From positions 476,942-540,941 of the forward strand of contig NZ_QXMH01000004.1 in assembly GCF_003568665.1 (NCBI RefSeq): a stretch of 64,000 nucleotides of DNA. Reading direction: 5' to 3'. The position numbers and the translations under genes were made by a program. The notes below the pieces were generated by a model, which ran no database searches, had not been told where the DNA came from, and worked only from the letters and a program-made list of their open reading frames with translations. This DNA is from Chitinophaga alhagiae (GTDB lineage: Bacteria; Bacteroidota; Bacteroidia; Chitinophagales; Chitinophagaceae). This document shows, piece by piece, positions 46,357 through 54,682 of the stretch. Position 1 is the stretch's first letter, and every line of letters begins with the position of its first letter.

Positions 46357-46404
46357 AAAAAAAACCGGCCGCCCTGTTGCCGTTATGGGCAACCGGGCGG
46401 CCGG
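46357..46404 (-). terminator. intrinsic terminator of the M1 peptidase gene
   Basis: On the minus strand CCGGCCGCCC-x-GTTGCC pairs with its complement (one mismatch, 6-nt loop), followed by eight T (46364-46357). Confidence 0.9.
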
Positions 46405-46456
46405 GCGGAATGATATAGTTGTAAACAACAATGTAAACATCTTGTGCAGCGGGTAG

Positions 46457-48424
46457 CTACTCCGGTCTGTTCCAGGTGTTGTTGGTGCTGTTCACGTCAG
46501 GCAGGCGCTTGTCAGGGTCTGCTGTTACGCTTTCAATTTTGATACCGGCGGGCAGGGTATGGCGGAACTGCTTGACCCCGCCGGTTTGCCATACTTCTAC
46601 CGGCAGTTTCACCCGGTCAGATTTGCCGTCTGTAGTTTTGATCTCTACCGTTACAGGCATGGGCAGCTGTTCTAAACATGCAATGCTGACAATAGCGGTG
46701 GTGTCATTGGCGTAGGTAACGCCTTGCGCGGCCATGTCTACCTTCCAGTTGTTGATGATCCAGCCGCGCCAGAACCAGTCAAGGCTTTCACCGGCGGCAT
46801 TTTCCATGGCGCGGAAAAAGTCCCACTGGGTGGGATGTTTGAAGGCCCAGTTGTCTATGTAATACCTGAACGCCTTGTCGAACCGCTCTTCTCCCAGTAC
46901 TTCTTCCCGCAGCAGGTCAAGGCCCATGGCGGGTTTGTAGTAGGCCAGTATGCCCAGGCTCCTGTTCTGGATCACGTCTGCCCGGTGCATGATGGCACTG
47001 GCGGAGTCATAGAACATGGTGCGGCTCATGGCATGGCGGTCTCTCGACTTGCGGTCGAACTCGCCGTTATTAAAGGCCTTGTCCGCAATACCGTTGATAA
47101 ACGTGTTGAAACCTTCGTCCATCCACGCAAAGCTCCTTTCGTTGCTGCCCACTATCATGGGGAACCAGTTGTGGCCAAACTCGTGGTTGGTAACGCCCCA
47201 GAGGCCGGCCTTCTGGGAGCGGGCGGAGCAGAACACGATGCCGGGGTATTCCATACCGCCTACTATGCCCGCCACGTTCACCGCTACGGGGTACGTATAG
47301 GGATACCATTTTTCAGAATAATGTTCAATACAGCCTTTCACGAACTCGGTAGAACGGCGCCAGGCGGAGTCTCCCGCGCTTTCTTCGGGATAGGCGCTCA
47401 TGGCCAGCGCTTTTTTGCCGGCAGGCAGGTTAATGCGGGCGGCATCCCATACAAAAGCGCTGGAAGAAGCCCAGGCCACATCGCGGGTGTTGGCGCATTT
47501 GAACTTCCAGGTGAGGCGCTCCCTGCGCGGGCGTGTAGCCGGGTCCGTTACCTCGCCCACATCGCGCAGCATGACCGTTTTATCGCTTTGCTGCGCCTGT
47601 TTGTAACGTTGCAGCTGCTGCGGGGTGAGCACTTCAGCCGGGTTGAGGAGCAGGCCGGAACCTACTACAATGTGGCTGGCGGGGGCGTTGATGGAATATT
47701 CGATATCCCCATACTCCAGGTAAAATTCACCCTGGCCCAGGTACGGGAGCGTATTCCACCCCAGCACATTGTCAAACACGCACATGCGGGGGTACCACTG
47801 CGCTATTTCGAACACCTTGCCGTTTTTGGTAGGCAGAATGCCCATCCTGTCTGTTCCGTACTGCGGAATATTGAACGCGAACTTCACTTTCACCTGTATA
47901 ACGCCGCCGCCCGCCTTCAGCGGCTGCGGCAGGTCTATGCGCATGCGGGTGTCTATCACTTCGTGCCGGGCGGACTGTTCTTTACCCGCGGTGAGCAGGG
48001 AAACGCCGCCAATGGTGTAGCCGCCGTTGAAATTGCGGTTGGCCCAGCGGCCGCCGGTAACGGGCGTTACGGCCGCCCCGCGCGAATCGGGTTTGTAGAT
48101 ATTCTGGTCCAGCTGCAGCCAGAGGAACGGCAGGTTTTCCGGACTGTTGTTCTTGTAGGTGATCACCACGGCGCCGCTGATATGTTCCTTTACATCATCA
48201 AACGTCACGTCAATTTTGTAGTCCGCTTCGTTTTGCCAGTACTTTGTACCGGGCCGTCCGCTGGCGGTGCGGATGTTGTTCCCTTCGGATGCATAAAACA
48301 CCGGTTGAAAGGCTTCGTAGGCATTGAACCTGGAGGCACTCTGCTGTGCAGACAGGGCCATGGGCAGGCAAATACATCCCGCCAGGATGGATATCCACTG
48401 TTTTTTTCGCTGTTGTGCAGGCAT
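46457..48424 (-). CDS. M1 family metallopeptidase (aminopeptidase)
   Basis: 655 residues; signal peptide to about residue 25 (LPMALSAQQ). N-terminal beta domain ([24 protein letters not shown]) as in M1 enzymes. The catalytic domain has [11 protein letters not shown] (GxMEN-type exopeptidase loop), zinc motif HEFGHNW (HExxH) and the third ligand Glu in [12 protein letters not shown]. The C-terminus has a short immunoglobulin-like part. It cleaves N-terminal residues from peptides, probably in the periplasm or at the surface. A strong terminator follows, and its upstream neighbour on the same strand is the ASCH gene, 100 bp away. Confidence 0.9.
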   Translation of the reverse strand: MPAQQRKKQWISILAGCICLPMALSAQQSASRFNAYEAFQPVFYASEGNNIRTASGRPGTKYWQNEADYKIDVTFDDVKEHISGAVVITYKNNSPENLPFLWLQLDQNIYKPDSRGAAVTPVTGGRWANRNFNGGYTIGGVSLLTAGKEQSARHEVIDTRMRIDLPQPLKAGGGVIQVKVKFAFNIPQYGTDRMGILPTKNGKVFEIAQWYPRMCVFDNVLGWNTLPYLGQGEFYLEYGDIEYSINAPASHIVVGSGLLLNPAEVLTPQQLQRYKQAQQSDKTVMLRDVGEVTDPATRPRRERLTWKFKCANTRDVAWASSSAFVWDAARINLPAGKKALAMSAYPEESAGDSAWRRSTEFVKGCIEHYSEKWYPYTYPVAVNVAGIVGGMEYPGIVFCSARSQKAGLWGVTNHEFGHNWFPMIVGSNERSFAWMDEGFNTFINGIADKAFNNGEFDRKSRDRHAMSRTMFYDSASAIMHRADVIQNRSLGILAYYKPAMGLDLLREEVLGEERFDKAFRYYIDNWAFKHPTQWDFFRAMENAAGESLDWFWRGWIINNWKVDMAAQGVTYANDTTAIVSIACLEQLPMPVTVEIKTTDGKSDRVKLPVEVWQTGGVKQFRHTLPAGIKIESVTADPDKRLPDVNSTNNTWNRPE

Positions 48425-48524
48425 AATAAGATTTTGTTAACGGCCTAAACTAGGGATAATATTCGGTTTTAAAAAGCCGGAAATGACAGGCGGGGCGGCT
48501 ACTGCCGGGGGAGCGCGCCCCCTT

Positions 48525-49112
48525 CTACCCCATCCGCTTGAAAGCCGCCAGCAGCACCTCTCCCCGCGGGCTTAACCGGTAACCGGGGTGCAGGCTTTCT
48601 GTGAGGCCCAGGGCTTTCAGCTTGCGGATGTTGACCTTCAGCCACTCTTTGTCCATGTTCATATCCACCGCCATATCGCCCGCTTTGGTCTGGGGGTAGC
48701 GGTCTATGTGGCCCATGACCCTTTTGGTCCACGGCCCGTATATGCTGCGGGCATCTATGTGCCGCAGTTTTTTGAGAATGACGGCGGTTTCCTGTTCAGA
48801 TACCTCGCTGTTTTCGCGGAGGGCAATGCGGGGGTCTTCTCCGGCGTAGCGCAGGCGGACGCGGTAGAGCTTTTCCCCGGCGTGTTTGGCCAGCTCCGCC
48901 AGCAGGGCGGCTTTAGACGGGAAGCCGCTTTGCAGGGCTTCCGCTTCCGTGATGCCGCGCGCCGTTACCACGTCTACCGCGTCAATGGCCAGTACGCCGG
49001 CCTTTGTGGTAAGCTGGCCGCCTGTTTTTACGGTGGGCCGGTTCCATTTGCGGAAGGCCAGCGTTATTTTTCCCTGCAGCATGCCCTGCAGGTGACGTTC
49101 CTTGATGAGCAT
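48525..49112 (-). CDS. ASCH-like (PUA-fold) protein with C-terminal winged-helix region
   Basis: 195 residues. The N-terminus (LIKERHLQGMLQGKITLAFRKWNRPTVKTGGQLTTKAGVLAIDAVDVV) has the pattern of ASCH domains, a PUA-related RNA-binding fold with a conserved Lys/Trp/Arg patch. The second half (about 105-195; MNMDKEWLKVNIRKLKALGL, LSPRGEVLLAAF) looks like a winged helix. The combination suggests nucleic-acid binding. It is 19 bp downstream of the FtsX permease on the same strand, though no functional link is known. Confidence 0.6.
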   Translation of the reverse strand: MLIKERHLQGMLQGKITLAFRKWNRPTVKTGGQLTTKAGVLAIDAVDVVTARGITEAEALQSGFPSKAALLAELAKHAGEKLYRVRLRYAGEDPRIALRENSEVSEQETAVILKKLRHIDARSIYGPWTKRVMGHIDRYPQTKAGDMAVDMNMDKEWLKVNIRKLKALGLTESLHPGYRLSPRGEVLLAAFKRMG

Positions 49113-49131
49113 AACCCTATAAAAATAAGGA

Positions 49132-51510
49132 TTATTCAGACCGCAGGCTAACCACCGGGTTGGCCAGCGCCGCCCGCAGGGCCTGGTACCCTACCGTGGC
49201 CAGGGCCACCAGCAAGGCCAGTCCGCCGGCCAGCGCAAACATCCACCAGTGGAGGGAAATGCGGTAGGCAAAGTCTTCCAGCCACATGCCCGTCATCCAC
49301 CAGGCCAGGGGAATGGCCAGCAGCGCGGAGAGCAGCACCAGCTTCAGGAAATCGCGGGAGAGCATGCCGGTAATATCGGCGGCGGAAGCGCCCAGCACCT
49401 TGCGGATGCCTATTTCCCGGGTACGCTGCTCCGCCGTGAAAGCGGCCAGCCCGAACAGGCCCAGGCAGGCTATAAAAACGGCCAGCGCCGTAAACACTAC
49501 GAACACGCGGCCCTGCGCCTGCTCCGAATGGTACTGCCGGGCAAAGTCATCGTCAATAAAATGCGCTTCCAGCGGGTAGTTCTTTTCGAACTGCGCATAT
49601 ACTTTTTCAATATGCCGCAGCCCTTCGGGAATATGCCCCTTCTGCAGGCGCACGTACAGGTTATCTTCCCATGACGGGCTGGGCGGCATCATCAGGGCTA
49701 CGGGCGCTATTTTATGCTGGAGGGAATAAATATGAAAGTCTTTCACCACACCAATGATGCGGCGCTCCCGCACACTGTCTGCCGTAAACTGCACCCGCTT
49801 GCCAACAGGGTTTTGCAGGCCCATTTCCTTCACCATCGTTTCATTCACCAGCATGCCGGTATAACGGTCTGTGTGCGTGAAATTGCGGCCTTCCAGCAGT
49901 TTCAGGCCCATGGTGGCTATAAAATCTTCGTCTACTTTAAAGTTCTGCGTAATGAGGGAGGCTACTTCAAACTTGCCGTCTTTCTCCGCCCTGAAGCCGT
50001 TGGAACCAATGTTGTTCCGGCCAATGGGGTTGCTGGAAGAAGCCACGCTTTCGATGTGCGGGCTCTTTTTCAGCTCCGCCTTGATGGCCGCCACGCTGTT
50101 GCGCATGGCCTGGCTGTGCAGGTGAAAGGTCAGCACCTGGTCTTTCTGGAAACCCAGGTCTTTCTGCTGCATGAACCGCATTTGCAGCCAGCATACCAGT
50201 GAAACGGCTATCAGCACAATGGCCGCCGTGAACTGGAAAGACACCAGCGCCTTCCGGAACGAAGCAGTACCAAAATTGTTGCCCAGCCTGCCTTTGAGGG
50301 CATTCACCGTTCTGAAGCCAGACATGAAGAACGCCGGGTAGGAACCCGCCAGCAAACCGGCCAGCAGCGCAAACGCGCCCAATGCCGTTAACGTATAGCC
50401 CATGCCGTATTGCCAGAGAGACAAAGCGGTGCCGGCCATGGTATTGAAATACGGCAATACCACCGAGGTGAGCGCCATAGCCAGCATGGCCGCCAGCAGC
50501 GTGAGCAGCACGGACTCCGTCAGGAAAAGCGCGGCCACCTGCCTCCTCACGGAGCCGAGCGATTTGCGCACGCCTATTTCCTTTATTCTTACAGCGGAGC
50601 GGGCGGTGGAAATGTTCATGTAGTTGATGCAGGCAATGAGCAGGATGAGCACCGCCACCATGCCGTACAGGTAGGTATTGCGCAGGCTGCCGTTGGGGCT
50701 TAGCTCGTAGCTGAGGGCGGAACGCAGGTGAATATCCCGGAGGGGCTGCATGTCCAGGCGGAAGTTGATCCCGTCTCCCATTTCTGCCCGCAGGTACCGG
50801 TCATAAAACTGCCGCAGGCGGTTGTTGAGCGTGGCAATGCTGGCGCCGGGCCTCAGCAGCAGGTACGTGTACAGGTTAAAGTTCTGGATGCCGTCCGAGA
50901 AATTGGCGGGCAGGGCGCGCACCGCCTCAAACCGCAAATGCGAGTTGGCCGGCACGTCTTTTATAATGCCGGTAATGGTGTTGGCCTGCTGCATGTCCCA
51001 GGTGACCTGCTGGCCCAGGGCTGCCTCCGGCGTACCGAAAAACCGGCGGGCCAGGGATTCAGACACCACTACCCCATCCGGCGCAGACAGGGCGGTAGCC
51101 GGGTTGCCGGCCAGCATGGGGAAACTGAATATGCTGAAAAAAGTACTGTCCGCAAAAATGACCGCGCCCGTTTGCAGGCTTTTGCCGCCCGCGGTGAGCA
51201 AACCGCCGCCCTCTCCCAATATGCGCACATATTGCTCCACTTCCGGGTAATCCCGCTGCATAATGGGCCCCATGGGCGCGGAAGACACCGCCAGCTGCAG
51301 GTTGCTGCCCGGCCAGGAGGCCAATACCGCCGCGCGGTAAATGCGGCTGTTCTTCTCGTGAAACCGGTCATAACTCCATTCATTCCCCACATACAATAAA
51401 ATGACCCAGCACGCGGCCAGGCCAATAGCCAGCCCTGCCAGGTTGATAGCCGTGTAGGAACGGTATTTCCAGAGGTGGCGCAGCGCTATTTTGAAGTGAT
51501 TGCGGAACAT
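49132..51510 (-). CDS. MacB/FtsX-type ABC transporter permease
   Basis: About 792 residues from ATG 51510 (MFRNHFKIALRHLWKYRSYT, the usual opening of this family); an in-frame start at 51537 lies in the upstream repeat. Helix 1 (AINLAGLAIGLAACWVILLYVG) is followed by a MacB periplasmic domain (about 40-265), three helices with IKEIGVRKSLGSVRR, a linker, a second helix/periplasmic domain and three more helices with TREIGIRKVLGAS, ending FSLRSE-like NPVVSLRSE. No ATP-binding domain. The upstream region carries two TGTCC-type palindromes and a TGGTACG element (see there), shared with the permease at 58193-60556. Substrate unknown; relatives export peptides, antibiotics or lipoproteins. Confidence 0.92.
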   Translation of the reverse strand: MFRNHFKIALRHLWKYRSYTAINLAGLAIGLAACWVILLYVGNEWSYDRFHEKNSRIYRAAVLASWPGSNLQLAVSSAPMGPIMQRDYPEVEQYVRILGEGGGLLTAGGKSLQTGAVIFADSTFFSIFSFPMLAGNPATALSAPDGVVVSESLARRFFGTPEAALGQQVTWDMQQANTITGIIKDVPANSHLRFEAVRALPANFSDGIQNFNLYTYLLLRPGASIATLNNRLRQFYDRYLRAEMGDGINFRLDMQPLRDIHLRSALSYELSPNGSLRNTYLYGMVAVLILLIACINYMNISTARSAVRIKEIGVRKSLGSVRRQVAALFLTESVLLTLLAAMLAMALTSVVLPYFNTMAGTALSLWQYGMGYTLTALGAFALLAGLLAGSYPAFFMSGFRTVNALKGRLGNNFGTASFRKALVSFQFTAAIVLIAVSLVCWLQMRFMQQKDLGFQKDQVLTFHLHSQAMRNSVAAIKAELKKSPHIESVASSSNPIGRNNIGSNGFRAEKDGKFEVASLITQNFKVDEDFIATMGLKLLEGRNFTHTDRYTGMLVNETMVKEMGLQNPVGKRVQFTADSVRERRIIGVVKDFHIYSLQHKIAPVALMMPPSPSWEDNLYVRLQKGHIPEGLRHIEKVYAQFEKNYPLEAHFIDDDFARQYHSEQAQGRVFVVFTALAVFIACLGLFGLAAFTAEQRTREIGIRKVLGASAADITGMLSRDFLKLVLLSALLAIPLAWWMTGMWLEDFAYRISLHWWMFALAGGLALLVALATVGYQALRAALANPVVSLRSE

Positions 51511-51536
51511 TGGGTATACATTTTGTGTTGATATCA

Positions 51537-51565
51537 TGACAGGTTAAAAATCGTACCACCTGTCA
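51537..51565. repeat. 8-bp inverted repeat between divergent genes
   Basis: TGACAGGT (51537-51544) and ACCTGTCA (51558-51565), 13 nt apart. It embraces the TGGTACG element of the permease promoter and could bind a repressor or form a hairpin. Confidence 0.45.
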
Positions 51566-51637
51566 ATTAACTGGCAATCAATTGATTACCATTAAGTGAT
51601 TGTCCATTTCAGTACAATGCCCGTCCGTTTCCGGACA
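51543..51637 (-). promoter_or_regulatory. candidate sigma-54-type promoter with two upstream palindromes
   Basis: On the minus strand TGGTACG (51558-51552) has a -24-like form, but the -12 part is TTAA instead of TTGC, so the promoter is weak. Upstream lie two tandem palindromes 21 bp apart: TGTCCATTTCAGTACA (51601-51616) and CGTCCGTTTCCGGACA (51622-51637). They resemble enhancer-binding-protein sites. The same design precedes the permease at 60556. Confidence 0.5.
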
Positions 51638-51720
51638 ACCGGCGCGCCTGCCAGGCTGAACGGCCGGCAGGTAAAGGTTGCCCGGGGCACTTCCAGTCAT
51701 CTTAAAAACAGACCGCGCGT

Positions 51721-52929
51721 ATGGACCTGCAAGCTGGTTACCCCTATTCATTGGTAAAATACGGCCTGCCCAATGATTATCCAAAACTGGACCGTGACCT
51801 CCGTACAACCGTTGCCGTTATTGGCGGCGGCATCTCCGGCGCGCTCACCGCGCACGCGCTGGTGCAGGCGGGCATTGCATGTGTAGTGCTGGATGCCCGC
51901 ACCGTGGGCCTGGGCAGCACCGTTGCCAGCACTTCCCTGCTGCAATATGAAATAGATGTACCGCTGAGCAAACTCATCCCGCAGATAGGCCGCAGCCGCG
52001 CGGAACGGGCCTACCGGCTTTGCGCTGACGCCATTGCCGCACTGGCCGGTATCAGCAAACGCCTGCCGGGCGTACCCTTTGACAGGAGACCCAGCCTCTA
52101 CCTGGCCTCTTATCAAAAACACCTGTCGCTGATTATAGCGGAACACAAAGCCCGCCGCGCCATGGGGCTGGACGTAGTGCTTTGGGACGCGGACACCGTT
52201 AAGCACACCATTGGCCTCGATGCGCCCGGCGGCATCTATTCCCGCACCGGCGCGCAAACAGACGCCTACCTCCTCACCCACGGCCTGCACCGGTACAATA
52301 TCAAAAAAGGCGCGCAGGTGTATGACAGAACGCTGGTCACCCACATCCGCCACCATAAAAAAGGCGCGGTGCTCACCACGGCCACCGGCCACACCGTACA
52401 CACCCGCAAAATAATAGTAGCCACCGGGTACGAATCCCTGCAATACATCCGCGAAAAGATCGTAGACCTCCGCTCCACCTACGCCATAGCCGGCGAACAT
52501 GGCGAAACGGCCACGCCCTGGTATGAGAACTGCCTGATATGGGAAACAAAAGACCCCTACCTGTACCTGCGTACCACGCCAGATAAGCGCATTGTGGCCG
52601 GCGGGCGGGATGAGCAATTCTACAGCCCCGCCCGGCGGGACAAGCTGCTGAAACGCAAAACGCGCCAGCTGGAGCAGGACGTGCGGCGCCTGTTCCCCCA
52701 CCTCCCTTTCCATGCGGAATTTAGCTGGACGGGCACCTTTGGCAGCACGCAAGACGGCCTGCCCTACATTGGCGAATACCCCCGCATGCCGCATACCTTT
52801 TTTGCCCTTGGTTTTGGCGGCAACGGCATCACCTTCAGCCAGGTGGCGGCGGATATTGTCTGCCGCCTTGTACAGGGCCGAAAGCACCCCGATGCGGCGC
52901 TGTTCTCCTTCAGCCGGTATAAGGGATAA
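51721..52929 (+). CDS. FAD-dependent oxidoreductase (DAO family)
   Basis: 402 residues. The Rossmann motif is VAVIGGGISGALTAHALVQAG (about 31-50), then VVLDARTVGLGSTVASTSLLQYE, a substrate domain, and the closing FAD contact GLPYIGEYPRMPHTFFALGFGGNGITFSQVAADI. It is a cytoplasmic flavoprotein that oxidises an amine or amino-acid-like substrate; which one is not evident. Divergent from the FtsX permease and sharing its control region. The FrnE-like gene follows after 32 bp. Confidence 0.85.
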   Translation: MDLQAGYPYSLVKYGLPNDYPKLDRDLRTTVAVIGGGISGALTAHALVQAGIACVVLDARTVGLGSTVASTSLLQYEIDVPLSKLIPQIGRSRAERAYRLCADAIAALAGISKRLPGVPFDRRPSLYLASYQKHLSLIIAEHKARRAMGLDVVLWDADTVKHTIGLDAPGGIYSRTGAQTDAYLLTHGLHRYNIKKGAQVYDRTLVTHIRHHKKGAVLTTATGHTVHTRKIIVATGYESLQYIREKIVDLRSTYAIAGEHGETATPWYENCLIWETKDPYLYLRTTPDKRIVAGGRDEQFYSPARRDKLLKRKTRQLEQDVRRLFPHLPFHAEFSWTGTFGSTQDGLPYIGEYPRMPHTFFALGFGGNGITFSQVAADIVCRLVQGRKHPDAALFSFSRYKG

Positions 52930-52935
52930 AATGCG

Positions 52936-52943
52936 TAAATTTG
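52936..52943 (+). promoter_or_regulatory. -7 box TAAATTTG before the FrnE-like gene
   Basis: TAAATTTG fits TAnnTTTG exactly and lies 19 nt before ATG 52962, so the in-frame TTG at 52941 is inside the promoter and not the start. Confidence 0.5.
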
Positions 52944-52961
52944 CAGCTTAATTTGAGACGA

Positions 52962-53648
52962 ATGAAGATAGATATCTGGTCAGATGTGGCGTGCCCCTTC
53001 TGCTTTATCGGCAAACGCCACCTGGAGGCGGCACTGGAAAAATTCCCCCACCGGGAGAACGTGGAAGTGACCTGGCACAGTTTTGAGCTGGACCCGGGCG
53101 CCAAACAGGAATACGAAGAAAACCAGTACGAGCTGCTGGCCCGCAAATACGGCATGTCTGTAGAACAGGCCAGGGAAAACACCGCGCGGGTAGAGGCCTC
53201 CGGCGCCGCGGCCGGCATACAGTTTGACTTTGACAACGTGAAACCGGCCAACACCTTCAATGCCCACCGGCTGATACAGCTGGCCGCGCAACACGGCAGA
53301 CAGAACGAAGTGGAAGAACTGCTGTTTACCGCCTACTTCACGAAAGGCCAGCACATTGGCCGCCCGGAAACGCTGCAGGCCATTGCCACCGCCGCCGGCC
53401 TAAACGCCGCGGGCCTTTTCGATACAGACGCCTATACGAAGGAAGTGCGGGCGGACGAAGCGGAAGCGCAGGCCATCGGCATCAGGGGCGTTCCGTTTTT
53501 TGTGTTTGACCGCAAATACGCCATCTCTGGCGCACAACCGGTCAACGTGTTTGAACAAACGCTGCAAAAAGTATGGGAAGAAAGCCGGCCCGCGGATGTA
53601 GCGCCGGGCGGGGTTTGTGAAGACGGGGTTTGTACGCCGGGGGAATAA
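52962..53648 (+). CDS. FrnE-like DsbA-family oxidoreductase
   Basis: 228 residues from ATG 52962 (MKIDIWSDVACPFCFIGKRHLEAAL). The thioredoxin-like active motif is CPFC. The helical insert holds ANTFNAHRLIQLAAQHGRQNEVEELLFTAYF, and the C-terminal part has RGVPFFVFDRKYAISGAQP with the cis-Pro of DsbA-like proteins. There is no signal peptide, so it acts in the cytoplasm as a disulfide oxidoreductase or isomerase. A Cys pair near the C-terminus (CEDGVCTPGE) matches the extra Cys of FrnE-type proteins. Confidence 0.9.
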   Translation: MKIDIWSDVACPFCFIGKRHLEAALEKFPHRENVEVTWHSFELDPGAKQEYEENQYELLARKYGMSVEQARENTARVEASGAAAGIQFDFDNVKPANTFNAHRLIQLAAQHGRQNEVEELLFTAYFTKGQHIGRPETLQAIATAAGLNAAGLFDTDAYTKEVRADEAEAQAIGIRGVPFFVFDRKYAISGAQPVNVFEQTLQKVWEESRPADVAPGGVCEDGVCTPGE

Positions 53649-53689
53649 TATTTAAACGTGCGAATATTCAGCCCAAAGGCTGGATGTTC

Positions 53690-53767
53690 TCATTTTGAAG
53701 ATGTCAGCTTTTCTATATCATCAAGGTCTTTATGCCTGCCCGCGGCCTTTTTGGCCATCGTTCCCAT
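53690..53767 (-). pseudogene. C-terminal remnant of a nucleotidyltransferase (MNT-type)
   Basis: The frame starts ATG 53767-53765 and gives 25 residues, MGTMAKKAAGRHKDLDDIEKL then TSSK. The AxGRxKDLxDIExL motif is the usual end of nucleotidyltransferase-family proteins in Bacteroidota defence or toxin-antitoxin modules. Almost all of the gene is missing. The start still overlaps the stop of the gene upstream as TGATG, the normal coupled arrangement, so an internal deletion joined the ATG region to the tail. No product of use is expected. Confidence 0.6.
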
Positions 53768-53973
53768 CAATTATTCATTTTCCGGCTCGAAAAATACTTC
53801 CTGTCCATTTTGGGCGGCGTATTGATATTAAAGCCATAAGCCTGTGAAATAAGGTAATACGCCTGCCTCAAACGCTCCGCATACGGAACACTTTTATCGA
53901 AAACATTCGCGGCGTCCGCCTCCCTGAATGTCATCATCTTAAACGCTGTTCTATCAAATTTAAACGCTCCCAT
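53767..53973 (-). CDS. small conserved protein, partner of the lost nucleotidyltransferase
   Basis: 68 residues (MGAFKFDRTAFKMMTFREAD..., SVPYAERLRQAYYLISQAYGF, PPKMDRKYFSSRK). This small family is usually encoded just before a nucleotidyltransferase, with start-stop overlap, and the same arrangement is kept here although the second gene is a remnant. Function unknown; a role as antitoxin-like partner is only an inference. If the partner is gone, the gene may be on its way to loss. Confidence 0.6.
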   Translation of the reverse strand: MGAFKFDRTAFKMMTFREADAANVFDKSVPYAERLRQAYYLISQAYGFNINTPPKMDRKYFSSRKMNN

Positions 53974-54008
53974 AGCTGCCTTGATTTGTTATTAAAGGTA
54001 CGAAAAAG

Positions 54009-54056
54009 AAAAAAGCCTTTTAAAAGGGCCGTTCAGCTCTTCTTAAAAGGCTTTTT
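54009..54056. terminator. bidirectional terminator
   Basis: AAAAAGCCTTTTAA and TTAAAAGGCTTTTT pair with a 20-nt interior (AAGGGCCGTTCAGCTCTTC-like), with A-run on the left and T-run on the right. It serves the beta-barrel gene and blocks read-through into the small gene. Confidence 0.8.
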
Positions 54057-54074
54057 ATATGTTGCCATGGAAAG

Positions 54075-54566
54075 CTAGAAGTTAAACCCGGCCTTCAGGC
54101 CAAAGAAACCCAAACCGCTGTTCCGGAACCAGTTTTCATACTTGGCCTGTACATCCAGCCCCAGCACGCGGATGCCTATGCCCGGGGCAAGCAGGAACGC
54201 CGAACCGTCCAGGTCGCCAACAAAATTGGCGGCGCCGCCTTCCAGCTTCACATACAGGATAGATACCAGCTGGTATTTCAGGCCTACCCTTACCGGTACG
54301 GCAGCCACTGCGGGAAAATCCGTATTGCCTACTGTTTGCCCGCCGAAACGCATGTACCCTACGGAACCGGTTACCCCAAAACCTGCTATCAGCTTGATGT
54401 CTGCGTTAAGGCCCACACCAAACCCGGTCTTGTTGATATCTCCGAAATCGCCTACAGGAAAACCGGCTTCTACATAAGGCCCCAGGCTGAACCGTTTTAA
54501 TTGCGCGTGTGTTGCCAGACTGCCCATGAGCAACACCGCCATCATCAGGAAGAGTTTGTTTTTCAT
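54075..54566 (-). CDS. small outer-membrane beta-barrel protein
   Basis: 163 residues; signal peptide to THAQ (residue 21). The body shows alternating strands (GPYVEAGFPVGDF, GFGVGLNADIKLIAGFGVTGSVGYMRFG, LSILYVKLEGGAANFVG) and ends in Phe (KAGFNF), the C-terminal signal for barrel insertion. About eight strands, similar to OmpA/porin-like families. Role unknown. Confidence 0.8.
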   Translation of the reverse strand: MKNKLFLMMAVLLMGSLATHAQLKRFSLGPYVEAGFPVGDFGDINKTGFGVGLNADIKLIAGFGVTGSVGYMRFGGQTVGNTDFPAVAAVPVRVGLKYQLVSILYVKLEGGAANFVGDLDGSAFLLAPGIGIRVLGLDVQAKYENWFRNSGLGFFGLKAGFNF

Positions 54567-54682
54567 TCAAAGGATATTTCGAGGTTATGGTTATGGTGAT
54601 GTATTACACGAAAGTATTAGTTATTTCTCACACACCCTAAAAGAGCTTTTAAAGGCAGCCGGATTTTACTAAATTTCCGGTC

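Larger units (their letters stand above)
45964..46456. other. intergenic region with inverted CCTTCGG repeats
   Basis: No gene. It holds the promoter side of the hybrid regulator, a set of CCTTCGG/CCGAAGG repeats with a 17-bp inverted pair, and the terminator of the M1 peptidase gene, the last two listed separately. Confidence 0.6.

Noticed and set aside
46724-48448. 574-codon plus-strand frame opposite the M1 peptidase
   Set aside because: Antisense shadow of a gene with HExxH and signal peptide.
51538-51720. TGGCAATCAATTGATT as a sigma-54 promoter for the oxidoreductase
   Set aside because: The GG to GA distance is one base short and the GC of the -12 element is missing.
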